Part shown: positions 1 through 6,303 of the stretch, piece by piece
Layout: each line of letters begins with the position of its first letter
How positions within the stretch are numbered: position 1 is the stretch's first letter
NCBI GenBank assembly: GCA_034666705.1
Contig: JAXDLH010000256.1
Coordinates: 1-7,027, forward strand
Length of the DNA stretch: 7,027 nt
Reading direction: 5' to 3'
Origin: JAXDLH01 sp034666705
GTDB lineage: Bacteria > Chloroflexota > UBA6077 > SHYK01
The notes under the pieces: generated by a model
The model's input: the letters and a program-made list of their open reading frames with translations, nothing else
Told to the model about the DNA's origin: nothing
Database searches by the model: none
Translations under genes and position numbers: made by a program

Positions 1-236
1 ATCTGACAGCACATGCTGCCCGCTCGCCTTGAGCCCGTCGACGCATGTGAACGGACGTCTGATTCCTATCCGGCACCCGATGCTGCCGGGTTCTGACCGC
101 CTGTGTCCATCACATAGCAACCGCTCAGCCCCTACCCGATTCCCCTTAACTCCGGACTAATCTCCGCCCGCTACGCTCAGAGTGCTGGACTATCGGCGGT
201 CGATGGTCTTGCGGAGCTTGTACCGGAGGGTGAATC

Positions 237-482
237 GTGGATTGGACGTTGGTACTTCTCGGCGCTGTCGTCCTCATCGTTCTCGGCGCGCACGCGGTAA
301 GCGCGATGTCGCTGCATTCGGGCCGATGCACGTGGTGCGGGTATGAGCGTGGTCCCGCCCTCGAAGCACTGGACCCACAGCAGCTCGGCTCCTTACCACT
401 CGTCGCCTTGCAATGCCCGGCGTGCGGATGGGTCGAGCCGGTTCTCGTCGGATCTCAGGAGGATGGCTACTGGATCCTCTGA
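237..482 (+). CDS. Small membrane-anchored zinc-ribbon protein, function unknown
   Basis: 81-residue protein that I do not recognise as a named family. Residues 4-24 form one hydrophobic segment (LVLLGAVVLIVLGAHAV), which should be an N-terminal membrane anchor or uncleaved signal. Two cysteine knuckles follow, CTWC at 31-34 and CPAC at 60-63, each followed by Gly plus an aromatic residue (CGY, CGW). This C-X2-C-X25-C-X2-C spacing is typical of a treble-clef or zinc-ribbon fold binding one zinc ion. The acidic, aromatic tail ends in GYWIL. The GTG start is supported by GGAGGG at 225-230, 6 nt upstream; no in-frame alternative has a comparable site. The gene stands alone, with 109 nt before the next one. 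The zinc site is inferred from the cysteine pattern; the role is unknown. Confidence that it is a real gene is good because of the ribosome binding site and the paired motifs. Confidence 0.72.
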   Translation: MDWTLVLLGAVVLIVLGAHAVSAMSLHSGRCTWCGYERGPALEALDPQQLGSLPLVALQCPACGWVEPVLVGSQEDGYWIL

Positions 483-591
483 ACGGCTTTCCCGTTTCCT
501 CCAGGGATCTTCACGGCCACTTTAGAACCGCTGCCTACACTGCACAGGAGGGAGATCACAGACAGGTCACAAGGCCACGAGGAGGGCTGTG

Positions 592-999
592 ATGCAGAGT
601 GAGACGTCGGACGCCCGCACCGCCGTTCTTGACCCGGCGCTCGAGCCGACTGCCAACCGGGTGGAGCTCATCGGCTACGTCGGCAGCAATCCGGAGCTGC
701 GCTACACGCGCGATGCGACCCCGTTCGTCCGCTTCTCCCTCGCGACCCATCGCTGGCGAGAGGTCGACGGCGCCTGGCAGCAGCTTACCGATTGGCACAC
801 GGTGGTCACGTACGACGAGCCAAGTGAGCGAAGCGCGCGGTTGCGGGTGGGCGAGCTCGTGCGCGTCATGGGATCGCTGCGGACCGCCAGTTGGACGGAC
901 CGTGCGGGCGGCTACCGGCGCCGGACGGAGGTCCTGGCCACCCGCGTGGAGCGGGCGGTGCAGCTCCCACGGCAGGAGCGCCTCCCGTTGAGCGCGTGA
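592..999 (+). CDS. ssb: Single-stranded DNA-binding protein (SSB-like OB-fold), tip-less paralogue
   Basis: 135-residue SSB-family protein expected to bind single-stranded DNA in the cytoplasm. Residues 21-124 carry the SSB OB-fold pattern: NRVELIGYVGSNPELRYT (22-39), FVRFSLAT (45-52), TDWHTVV (66-72), GELVRVMGSLRTASW (87-101) and RRRTEVLATRVE (109-120). Two things differ from a housekeeping SSB. The helix/loop before GELV is shortened and reads YDEPSERSARLRV. There is also no glycine-rich linker or acidic tip (DDDIPF type) at the end, which here is LPRQERLPLSA. The tip normally recruits replication and repair partners, so this is more likely an accessory paralogue than the main replicative SSB. 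ATG at 592 is preferred over the adjacent GTG at 589 because GAGGAGGG at 579-586 lies 5 nt from the ATG and only 2 nt from the GTG. It precedes the phoB-type gene by 134 nt; shared transcription is possible but not shown. Confidence 0.88.
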   Translation: MQSETSDARTAVLDPALEPTANRVELIGYVGSNPELRYTRDATPFVRFSLATHRWREVDGAWQQLTDWHTVVTYDEPSERSARLRVGELVRVMGSLRTASWTDRAGGYRRRTEVLATRVERAVQLPRQERLPLSA

Positions 1000-1036
1000 C
1001 CCGCCAGATTTCGCCAATACCCACGCAAGATGCGCT

Positions 1037-1044
1037 AGGAGGTG
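1037..1044 (+). promoter_or_regulatory. Orphan strong Shine-Dalgarno (AGGAGGTG)
   Basis: AGGAGGTG is a near-perfect anti-16S match in the gap between ssb and the response regulator. No well-placed start in the regulator frame follows it: the nearest in-frame GTG (1062) is 17 nt away and the conserved domain begins only at 1134. An ATG at 1058 (13 nt away, different frame) would open a 44-codon, arginine-rich reading frame ending at 1192, overlapping the regulator gene. The site may drive a short leader peptide or be a chance match. Confidence 0.3.
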
Positions 1045-1133
1045 CTGCTGCGGAACGATGGGTGGCTCGTACAGAGCGTGCTCCGCTACCATCCCTTGCG
1101 GAAAGCAACGCACAACCGCGGACGGGGCACAGC

Positions 1134-1835
1134 GTGGTCAACGTATTGCTCGTCGAAGACGAGCCGACCCTTCTGGCAACAATTGCTTATAACTTGCGTC
1201 GCGAGGGTCACCGCGTCCTCACTGCGGTGGACGGTGAGCAAGCGTTGGAGATTGCCGGCGCCGGCGACGCGCCGGATGTGGTGGTGCTCGACATCATGCT
1301 CCCGAAGCTCGATGGCTTCGAGGTGTGTCGCCGCATCCGCCTGCGCAGCTCAGTCCCAATCCTCATGCTCACGGCCAAGACCGACGAGGTCGACCGCGTC
1401 GTCGGCCTCGAGCTGGGCGCCGACGACTATCTCACCAAGCCATTCAGCATGCGTGAGCTGCTCGCGCGCGTGAAGGCACTCCTCCGCCGGCGCGACCTGC
1501 TTGCCGCCGAGCTGAGTCGCGTCGCAACGAGCGCCGAGCGCCTGAGCGCAGGTGATCTCACGATTGACCTCGGCGAGCACCGCGTGATGAAGGCCGGGTC
1601 ACCGGTTGCGCTTACGCCGAAGGAGTTCGACCTGCTCGCCTTCCTCGTCCGCCATCGCGGGCACGTGTTCAGCGCGGATCGGCTGATCGAGCAGGTATGG
1701 GGCTACGACCGCTCCACCGACACGGGCACCGTGCCGGTCCACGTCCGTAGCTTGCGTCAGAAGCTGGAGGACGATCCCTCGCAGCCGACCCGCATCGAGA
1801 CCGTCCGTGGTGTGGGCTACCGGTTCGCGAGCTGA
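1134..1835 (+). CDS. phoB: PhoB/OmpR-family phosphate response regulator
   Basis: 233-residue cytoplasmic transcription factor. The receiver domain is residues 1-120: acidic pocket E8/D9 (LLVEDEP), phosphoacceptor D53 in VLDIMLPKLDGF, T80 in LMLTAK, and K102 in DDYLTKPF. After a linker (121-138) comes an OmpR-type winged-helix DNA-binding domain (139-233) with LTPKEFDLLAFL, the recognition-helix region around TGTVPVHVRSLRQKLE, and the wing TVRGVGYRF. The start is taken as GTG 1134, because the receiver beta-1 strand (VNVLLVEDE) begins there and GGACGGGG at 1120-1127 lies 6 nt upstream. The frame stays open further left into ssb, but that extension has no conserved sequence. The partner kinase starts 15 nt downstream and Pst transporter genes follow, which makes PhoB the best family assignment. 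OmpR-family regulators are hard to separate by sequence alone. Likely targets include the pstC promoter repeats. Confidence 0.9.
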   Translation: MVNVLLVEDEPTLLATIAYNLRREGHRVLTAVDGEQALEIAGAGDAPDVVVLDIMLPKLDGFEVCRRIRLRSSVPILMLTAKTDEVDRVVGLELGADDYLTKPFSMRELLARVKALLRRRDLLAAELSRVATSAERLSAGDLTIDLGEHRVMKAGSPVALTPKEFDLLAFLVRHRGHVFSADRLIEQVWGYDRSTDTGTVPVHVRSLRQKLEDDPSQPTRIETVRGVGYRFAS

Positions 1836-1850
1836 ACCGGCGAGGCGCCG

Positions 1851-3248
1851 ATGTTCTGGCGACTCATCTGGCGTGTCGGCGCCGGCTACCTGCTCCTTCT
1901 CGCGTTCGTTCTGGTCAGTCTGAGCCTCACGACGCCCATCGGGAGCGCTGGCGCCGACTGGGTCGTCCCCGCCGCGGGGCTGGGTCTGGCCGCGGCCGCG
2001 CTGCTCACGCTCGGTACGACCGCGCTCGTCGCGCAGGTCACGACCCGACGCGTCGAAGCCCTCACGGTCACCGCACGCCAGATCGCGGCCGGTGAGCTCA
2101 GTCGCATGGCGCAGGTAACGGGTGATGACGAGATCGGCGTGCTCGCCCAGGCGCTCAATGCAATGGCTGACCAGTTGCGGCGGCGCATCCGCGCCGCGGA
2201 GAACGAGCGCGAGCGGCTCGCCGCGGTGCTTACCCACATGGCCGATGGTGTAATCATTGCGGACCAGGAGGGCACGGTCCGCCAGGTGAATCCGGCCGCC
2301 GCTCGGTTGCTCGACATCCTCCCGGAGCGGGCTGTTGGGCGCTCGCTGATGGCCGTGGTCCGCAGTCACGAGGCGGTCGCCGCCGTCCGAGCGGCGCTGG
2401 CTGCAGCGGGGAGCGACGCGCTGCCGCGGCTGCTGGAGGTCGGGCCGCCCGCGCAGCCGCGCATCGTCCAGATCGTGGTGTCCCAGATTCCTGGCGGCGC
2501 GGGGGAGCCGAGCGACGCCCCGCAGGTGCTCGTCGCCCTGCAGGACGTGACGGAGCTGCAACGCGTGGCCGCGGTGCGGCGCGACTTCGTGGCCAACGTA
2601 TCGCACGAGCTGCGCACGCCCGTGGCGGCCCTCAAAGCATTGGTGGAGACGCTCGCCAATGGCGCGCTCGACGATCGCGAGGCCGCCTTTGATTTTCTCG
2701 GCCGCATGGAGGTCGAGACGGAGCAGTTGGCAGGGCTCGTCGAGGATCTGTTGGAGCTCTCGCGCGTAGAAGCGGGCCAGATCGAGCTCCACCCGGAACC
2801 GGTCGATCTTGCGGCGGTGGCCGCGGGCGCCGCGGAGCGACTGCGGCCACTTGCCGAGCGGCACGGCATCGTGCTCGAGGTCGAGCCTCGCACGGGTGGC
2901 ACTGAGGCCCTCGCTGACCCCGTGTGGACCGGCCAGGTCGTGACAAACCTCGTACACAACGCGGTGAAATTTACGCCGCCCGGCGGCCGCGTGTGTATCG
3001 GCACGGCGCCTCACCCGGAGGGTGTGGCGGTCACCGTGCGAGATACCGGGCCCGGAATCCCGCCCGATGCACTCCCGCGGCTCTTCGAACGCTTTTACAA
3101 AGCCGATCGCGCCCGTACGGGCGGCGGCACAGGGCTCGGCCTCGCTATTGCCAAGCACCTCGTCCAGGCACAGGGTGGACGAATCTGGGCCGATTCAGGA
3201 AGCATGGTGGGTGGAGCGACGTTCGGGTTCGTCCTGCCGGCAGCATAA
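1851..3248 (+). CDS. phoR: PhoR-type sensor histidine kinase
   Basis: 465-residue inner-membrane sensor kinase. Two transmembrane segments (about 11-29 and 37-62) are separated by only a few residues, so there is almost no extracytoplasmic sensor. A HAMP linker follows (about 62-115, ending GDDEIGVLAQALNAMADQL), then a PAS domain (about 122-235: MADGVIIADQEGTVRQVNPAA and VLVALQDVTE). The HisKA domain has phosphoacceptor H252 in SHELRTP, and the ATPase domain carries the N box NLVHNAVKFTP (366-376), G1 DTGPGI (398-403), F box LFERFYK (411-417) and G2 GTGLGLAIAK (426-435). All catalytic motifs are intact. HAMP-PAS-HisKA-HATPase is the PhoR layout, and such kinases are known to read phosphate status through the Pst transporter and PhoU rather than by binding phosphate outside the cell. 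ATG 1851 has a weak GGCGAGG (1839-1845) upstream. It is probably co-transcribed with phoB. Confidence 0.9.
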   Translation: MFWRLIWRVGAGYLLLLAFVLVSLSLTTPIGSAGADWVVPAAGLGLAAAALLTLGTTALVAQVTTRRVEALTVTARQIAAGELSRMAQVTGDDEIGVLAQALNAMADQLRRRIRAAENERERLAAVLTHMADGVIIADQEGTVRQVNPAAARLLDILPERAVGRSLMAVVRSHEAVAAVRAALAAAGSDALPRLLEVGPPAQPRIVQIVVSQIPGGAGEPSDAPQVLVALQDVTELQRVAAVRRDFVANVSHELRTPVAALKALVETLANGALDDREAAFDFLGRMEVETEQLAGLVEDLLELSRVEAGQIELHPEPVDLAAVAAGAAERLRPLAERHGIVLEVEPRTGGTEALADPVWTGQVVTNLVHNAVKFTPPGGRVCIGTAPHPEGVAVTVRDTGPGIPPDALPRLFERFYKADRARTGGGTGLGLAIAKHLVQAQGGRIWADSGSMVGGATFGFVLPAA

Positions 3249-3294
3249 CGGTCGACGTTATGGCGCGGCACGTGTCACGTTTGCCAAACGGCTC

Positions 3295-3311
3295 GACTGG
3301 TCTGAGACTGG
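3295..3311 (+). repeat. Direct repeat GACTGG-N5-GACTGG upstream of pstC
   Basis: GACTGG occurs at 3295-3300 and again at 3306-3311, an 11-bp period or about one helical turn. The spacing matches that of PhoB-type half-sites, which bind tandemly on one DNA face, although the bases differ from known Pho boxes. The repeat lies about 40-55 bp upstream of the proposed -10 element of pstC. It could be an upstream regulator site or a coincidence; six-base repeats are short. Confidence 0.3.
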
Positions 3312-3324
3312 GGCTAAGCGCACA

Positions 3325-3342
3325 TTTAACCTGCGTTAATCT
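3325..3342 (+). promoter_or_regulatory. Candidate Pho box upstream of pstC
   Basis: Two similar half-sites, TTTAACCT (3325-3332) and GTTAATCT (3335-3342), repeat with a 10-bp period and stand out as AT-rich in a GC-rich context. They resemble the TTAAC-type direct repeats bound by PhoB/PhoP/SphR regulators in other bacteria. The core also reads as an inverted repeat, TTAAC-CTGC-GTTAA. The block ends 8 nt before a -10-like hexamer and takes the place of a -35 element, as expected for an activator-dependent Pho promoter. Known boxes usually have an 11-bp period, so the 10-bp spacing is a caveat. Confidence 0.5.
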
Positions 3343-3350
3343 TGGTTCCG

Positions 3351-3356
3351 TATGCT
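3351..3356 (+). promoter_or_regulatory. Putative -10 element of the pstCAB promoter
   Basis: TATGCT matches the TATAAT consensus at four positions. No recognisable -35 hexamer lies 16-18 nt upstream; the TTAAC repeats occupy that area. Transcription would start near 3362-3364, leaving a leader of under 20 nt with the ribosome binding site GGGAG at 3370-3374 ahead of ATG 3381. Confidence 0.4.
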
Positions 3357-3380
3357 GCGCGAGTAGGGCGGGAGAAGCGT

Positions 3381-4394
3381 ATGCAGACTGAGATTCGGCG
3401 ACCAGTTGTCCTGGAGCCATCGGTGGGGTCGACGCCGCTCGTGCGCACGGGCGCCGAACCGCCGCCGCGGTCGCGCCGTGCGATGACGGCTGGTCCGGAC
3501 CGCATCTTCGAGATCGTCGTGCTCAGCGCCTCGCTCCTCATCTCGGTGCTCGCGATCTTGCTGTTGGCGACCATCGTGGAGCGCGGGTCGGAAGCACTGG
3601 CCCAATTCGGACTGGGCTTCGTCACCGGGACGACGTGGAACCCGGTGACAAAAGAGTTCGGCGTGTTGCCCGCCATATACGGTACCGTCGTCACCGCGGT
3701 GCTCGCCCTGATCCTCGCGGTCCCCATCGGCATTGGCGCCGCGATCTTCCTCGCCGAGCTGGCGCCGCGCTGGCTGGCGCAGCCGGTCTCCTTCCTCATC
3801 GAGATGCTCGCCGCCATTCCGAGCGTCATCATCGGCCTCTGGGGCCTGTTTGTGGTGGTACCCGTGGTGCGGCAGGTCGAGTCGTTCCTCGGCCACAACG
3901 TAGGTTTCCTCCCGATCTTTTCGGGGCCCGCGTTTGGCATCGGGGTCCTGTCCGCGAGCGTCTTGCTGGCGATCATGGTGCTGCCCATCATTACCGCGAT
4001 CACGCGGGACGTGATTCGCGTGGTGCCGATGAGTCAGCGCGAGGCGATGCTGGCGCTCGGTGCGACGCAGTGGGAGACGATCGCGCGCGTCGTTCTGCCC
4101 TATGGGCGGAACGGTATCGTCGGGGCGGTAATCCTGGCGCTCGGTCGCGCACTCGGCGAGACGCTGGCGGTGAGCATGATCATCGGCAACACCTTCAAGA
4201 TCTCGCCCTCGATCTTCTCACCCGCCACCACGCTGGCAAGTCTCATCGCCACCCAGTTCCGCGAGGCGGACTCGGCGATTTATCTCTCCGCCCTGATGGC
4301 GGCAGCGCTCGTCCTGTTCGGTATCACGGTGATCGTCAATATCATGGCGCGGCTGCTCACGTGGCGGCTCAGCGCATTTTCGTCGGGGTCCTGA
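3381..4394 (+). CDS. pstC: Phosphate ABC transporter permease PstC
   Basis: 337-residue inner-membrane permease that pairs with PstA to form the phosphate channel. A cytoplasmic N-terminal tail of about 40 residues (proline- and arginine-rich at 25-35) is followed by about six hydrophobic segments near 43-66, 99-127, 136-163, 184-206, 245-268 and 300-325. Family hallmarks are GTTWNP (83-88), FGVLPAIYGT (93-102), the AAIPSVIIGLWGLFV stretch (144-158), and the ATPase-contacting EAA loop EAMLALGATQWETIARVVLP (221-240), followed by LGRALGETLAVSM. Length is normal for the family. ATG 3381 is chosen because GGGAG at 3370-3374 lies 6 nt upstream. An in-frame TTG at 3342 would fall inside the proposed Pho box and adds nothing conserved. 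The stop overlaps the pstA start by one base (TGATG), indicating translational coupling. The pstS gene that usually precedes pstC is absent. Confidence 0.95.
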   Translation: MQTEIRRPVVLEPSVGSTPLVRTGAEPPPRSRRAMTAGPDRIFEIVVLSASLLISVLAILLLATIVERGSEALAQFGLGFVTGTTWNPVTKEFGVLPAIYGTVVTAVLALILAVPIGIGAAIFLAELAPRWLAQPVSFLIEMLAAIPSVIIGLWGLFVVVPVVRQVESFLGHNVGFLPIFSGPAFGIGVLSASVLLAIMVLPIITAITRDVIRVVPMSQREAMLALGATQWETIARVVLPYGRNGIVGAVILALGRALGETLAVSMIIGNTFKISPSIFSPATTLASLIATQFREADSAIYLSALMAAALVLFGITVIVNIMARLLTWRLSAFSSGS

Positions 4395-5290
4395 TGGCAA
4401 CGCAGACGATCTCGCTCGGCAAGCGAGCCTCCTCGATCGAGCGAGAGCTCTCCTCCATCGATCGACGCCGACGCATCATGGATCTCACCATGCGGGGGCT
4501 CTGCTCCCTCGCGGCGCTCCTCGGCGCCGGAGCATTGTTCTTGCTGGTCATCCACGTCGTCGTGAACGGCGTCGCAGCCCTCTCGATCCCCCTCTTCACC
4601 GAGATGCCCGCGCCGATCGGTACGCCTGGGGGTGGCATGGCGCACGCCTTCGTGGGGAGCATCATCATCGTGGGGCTCGCGTGCCTCTGGGGTATTCCCG
4701 CGGGCCTCCTCGCCGGGATCTACCTCGCCGACTACCAGACCCCGCGGCTAGGCGGCTTCGTGCGGTTTACTGCCGATGTGCTTACCGGTATTCCGAGTAT
4801 CGTCTTTGGAATCTTCGGCTACATCCTCGTCGTGACCCGATTCGGCGGCTTCTCTGGCCTGGCCGCCGCGTTTACCCTCGGCGTTATCACCCTGCCGATC
4901 GTGGCCCGGACCACCGAGGAGACGTTGCGCCTCGTGCCGCACGAGCTGCGCGAGGCGGCGCTGGCGTTGGGTGTGCGGCGCTGGCGAGTCGTGTTGAGCA
5001 TCGTGCTCCCCACGGCACGCGCCGGGCTCATTACCGGCGCCATGCTCGCGCTGGCGCGCGCTGCCGGCGAGACGGCGCCCCTTATCTTCACGACGCTGGG
5101 CAACAATTTCTGGAACGTGGATCCCACGCGGCCCATGGCGGCCGTCACGTTGACGATTTTCCAGTACGCGATCTGGCCGTATAAGAATCTCCACGAACAG
5201 GCCTGGGCGGCGTCACTCATCCTGCTGTTGGTCGTCCTGCTGATCAATTTGACGGTGCGGCTCGCCGCGCGCTCCGCTCCTTCGAGGTAA
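4394..5290 (+). CDS. pstA: Phosphate ABC transporter permease PstA
   Basis: 298-residue second permease of the Pst phosphate importer. The cytoplasmic N-terminus (1-33) is charged, with ELSSIDRRRRIMD. Hydrophobic segments lie near 36-59, 86-112, 125-148, 154-172, 209-226 and 271-291. Recognisable PstA features are GTPGGGMAHAFVGSI (76-90), IPAGLLAGIYLADY (101-114), ADVLTGIPSIVFGIFGY (127-143), the EAA loop EAALALGVRRWRVVLSIVLP (187-206), and ARAAGETAPLIFT (221-233), with FWNVDPTRPMAAVTLTIFQYA near the end. Length is typical. The ATG at 4394 overlaps the pstC stop, and a GGGG run at 4385-4388 may serve as a weak ribosome binding site, so coupled translation is likely. The TAA stop lies 4 nt before the GTG proposed for pstB. 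Nothing appears broken or missing. Confidence 0.95.
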   Translation: MATQTISLGKRASSIERELSSIDRRRRIMDLTMRGLCSLAALLGAGALFLLVIHVVVNGVAALSIPLFTEMPAPIGTPGGGMAHAFVGSIIIVGLACLWGIPAGLLAGIYLADYQTPRLGGFVRFTADVLTGIPSIVFGIFGYILVVTRFGGFSGLAAAFTLGVITLPIVARTTEETLRLVPHELREAALALGVRRWRVVLSIVLPTARAGLITGAMLALARAAGETAPLIFTTLGNNFWNVDPTRPMAAVTLTIFQYAIWPYKNLHEQAWAASLILLLVVLLINLTVRLAARSAPSR

Positions 5291-5294
5291 CGCT

Positions 5295-6209
5295 GTGAAC
5301 GCTGTCAACCACCTCGCAACCTCCACCTTGCCCGGGGACGCGGCGCCCACTCCGAACAGCCCAAACCAGCGGCTGGAGGGTCCGGTCGCGATGCCGACCG
5401 CCACTTCGTCGAGTGTTGTCCCCGAGTCGGATGACGGATCCGCGGGCATGGAGATCCGGAAACTGTCGGCATGGTACGGCCCGCGGCAGGCACTGCGAGA
5501 CATCACGCTCGACGTGCCCGGTCACCAGGTGATGGCCATCATCGGCCCGTCCGGCTGCGGCAAGAGCACCCTGATCCGCTGCCTCAATCGCATGCATGAA
5601 GTGACGCACGGTGCGACCGTCCGGGGCGAGGTGATTCTGGACGGGCGCAACATGTACGACCCGTCGGTCGACCCGGTCGCCTTGCGACGCATCGTGGGGA
5701 TGGTCTTTCAGCGTCCTAACCCGTTTCCCACGATGTCGATCTATGACAACGTGGTGGCAGGCCTCCGCCTTGGCGGCAAAGTTGGGCGCGGCAGCATGGA
5801 CGAGATCGTGGAGCGCAGCCTGCGGCGGGCAGCACTGTGGGATGAGGTGCGGGACAAGCTCAAGGAGGGCGGGGCTTCGCTCTCCGGCGGTCAACAGCAG
5901 CGGCTGTGCATTGCACGCGCGCTCGCCGTGGAGCCGGAGGCTCTCCTCATGGATGAGCCGTGCTCGGCGCTCGACCCCATCGCGACGCTGCGGATCGAGG
6001 AGTTGATCCGCATGCTGCGCGACGAGGTGACGATCGTGATCGTGACGCATAACATGCAACAGGCCGCCCGGGTGTCGGACCGCACCGCCTTCATGCTGGC
6101 GGGCGAGGAGCGGATTGGCGAGCTGATCGAGGTGGGCGTGACGAAGGAGATCTTCACCAACCCCCACGACGAACGCACCGAGGATTACATCACCGGCCGC
6201 TTCGGCTGA
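5295..6209 (+). CDS. pstB: Phosphate ABC transporter ATP-binding protein PstB
   Basis: Up to 304-residue cytoplasmic ATPase that powers PstCA. Motifs in order: Walker A GPSGCGKST (84-92), Q-loop VFQRPNPFP (137-145), signature LSGGQQQR (196-203), Walker B ALLMDEP (216-222), D-loop SALD (224-227), switch histidine H252 in IVTHNMQQAARVSDRTAF, and the PstB C-terminal signature TEDYITGRFG. The family is therefore specific, not just a generic ABC ATPase. The start is uncertain. GTG 5295 follows pstA by 4 nt with GAGG at 5284-5287. ATG 5391 has GGAGGG at 5375-5380 and would give 273 residues. ATG 5448 begins directly at the conserved MEIRKL and gives 254 residues, closer to the usual size. I give the longest form because codon third positions stay GC-rich from 5295. 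Its first 50 residues are low-complexity and unconserved, so a later start is quite possible. Confidence 0.94.
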   Translation: MNAVNHLATSTLPGDAAPTPNSPNQRLEGPVAMPTATSSSVVPESDDGSAGMEIRKLSAWYGPRQALRDITLDVPGHQVMAIIGPSGCGKSTLIRCLNRMHEVTHGATVRGEVILDGRNMYDPSVDPVALRRIVGMVFQRPNPFPTMSIYDNVVAGLRLGGKVGRGSMDEIVERSLRRAALWDEVRDKLKEGGASLSGGQQQRLCIARALAVEPEALLMDEPCSALDPIATLRIEELIRMLRDEVTIVIVTHNMQQAARVSDRTAFMLAGEERIGELIEVGVTKEIFTNPHDERTEDYITGRFG

Positions 6210-6303
6210 TAGGTCCGGCGCCCGCAGCGGCTCGCGGATTGGCCTCTCCCGTCCCAGGCAGGCCGGGCTGTCGCCCCAGGAGCACTCTCGATAGGAAGGT
6301 GCC

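Noticed and set aside
70..89. Hairpin CCGGCA-N8-TGCCGG as a terminator
   Set aside because: The stem is only 6 bp and no T-run follows; not enough to call a terminator.
2..160. Open frame from the left edge to a TAA at 158-160, possibly the tail of an upstream gene
   Set aside because: The 52-codon translation is rich in Ser, Pro and His with no recognisable motif and no typical codon bias; an open frame this short is common in GC-rich DNA.
120..200. Promoter for the small zinc-ribbon gene (TTAACT near 147 with TACGCT about 20 nt later)
   Set aside because: Spacing is too long and the -10 match is poor.
546..554. Second Shine-Dalgarno-like AGGAGGGAG ahead of ssb
   Set aside because: No start codon is suitably placed after it; the closer GAGGAGGG at 579-586 serves the ATG at 592.
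1599..3158. Long minus-strand open frame opposite phoB/phoR (519 codons)
   Set aside because: It is antisense to two clearly conserved genes and its Arg/His/Gly-rich translation has no domain; it is a by-product of high GC content.
3270..3280. ACGTGTCACGT palindrome after phoR as an operator
   Set aside because: The arms are only 5 bp; it lies far upstream of the likely pstC start and has no second copy in the window, so I do not call it.
3635..4393. Upstream extension of the pstA frame across pstC
   Set aside because: The translation before 4394 is Arg/Pro/His-rich shadow sequence of pstC; conserved PstA sequence and a coupled ATG begin at 4394.
6210..6303. Terminator or regulatory RNA between pstB and sixA
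   Set aside because: Only short imperfect stems (for example GGCCT/AGGCC) without a T-tract are visible.
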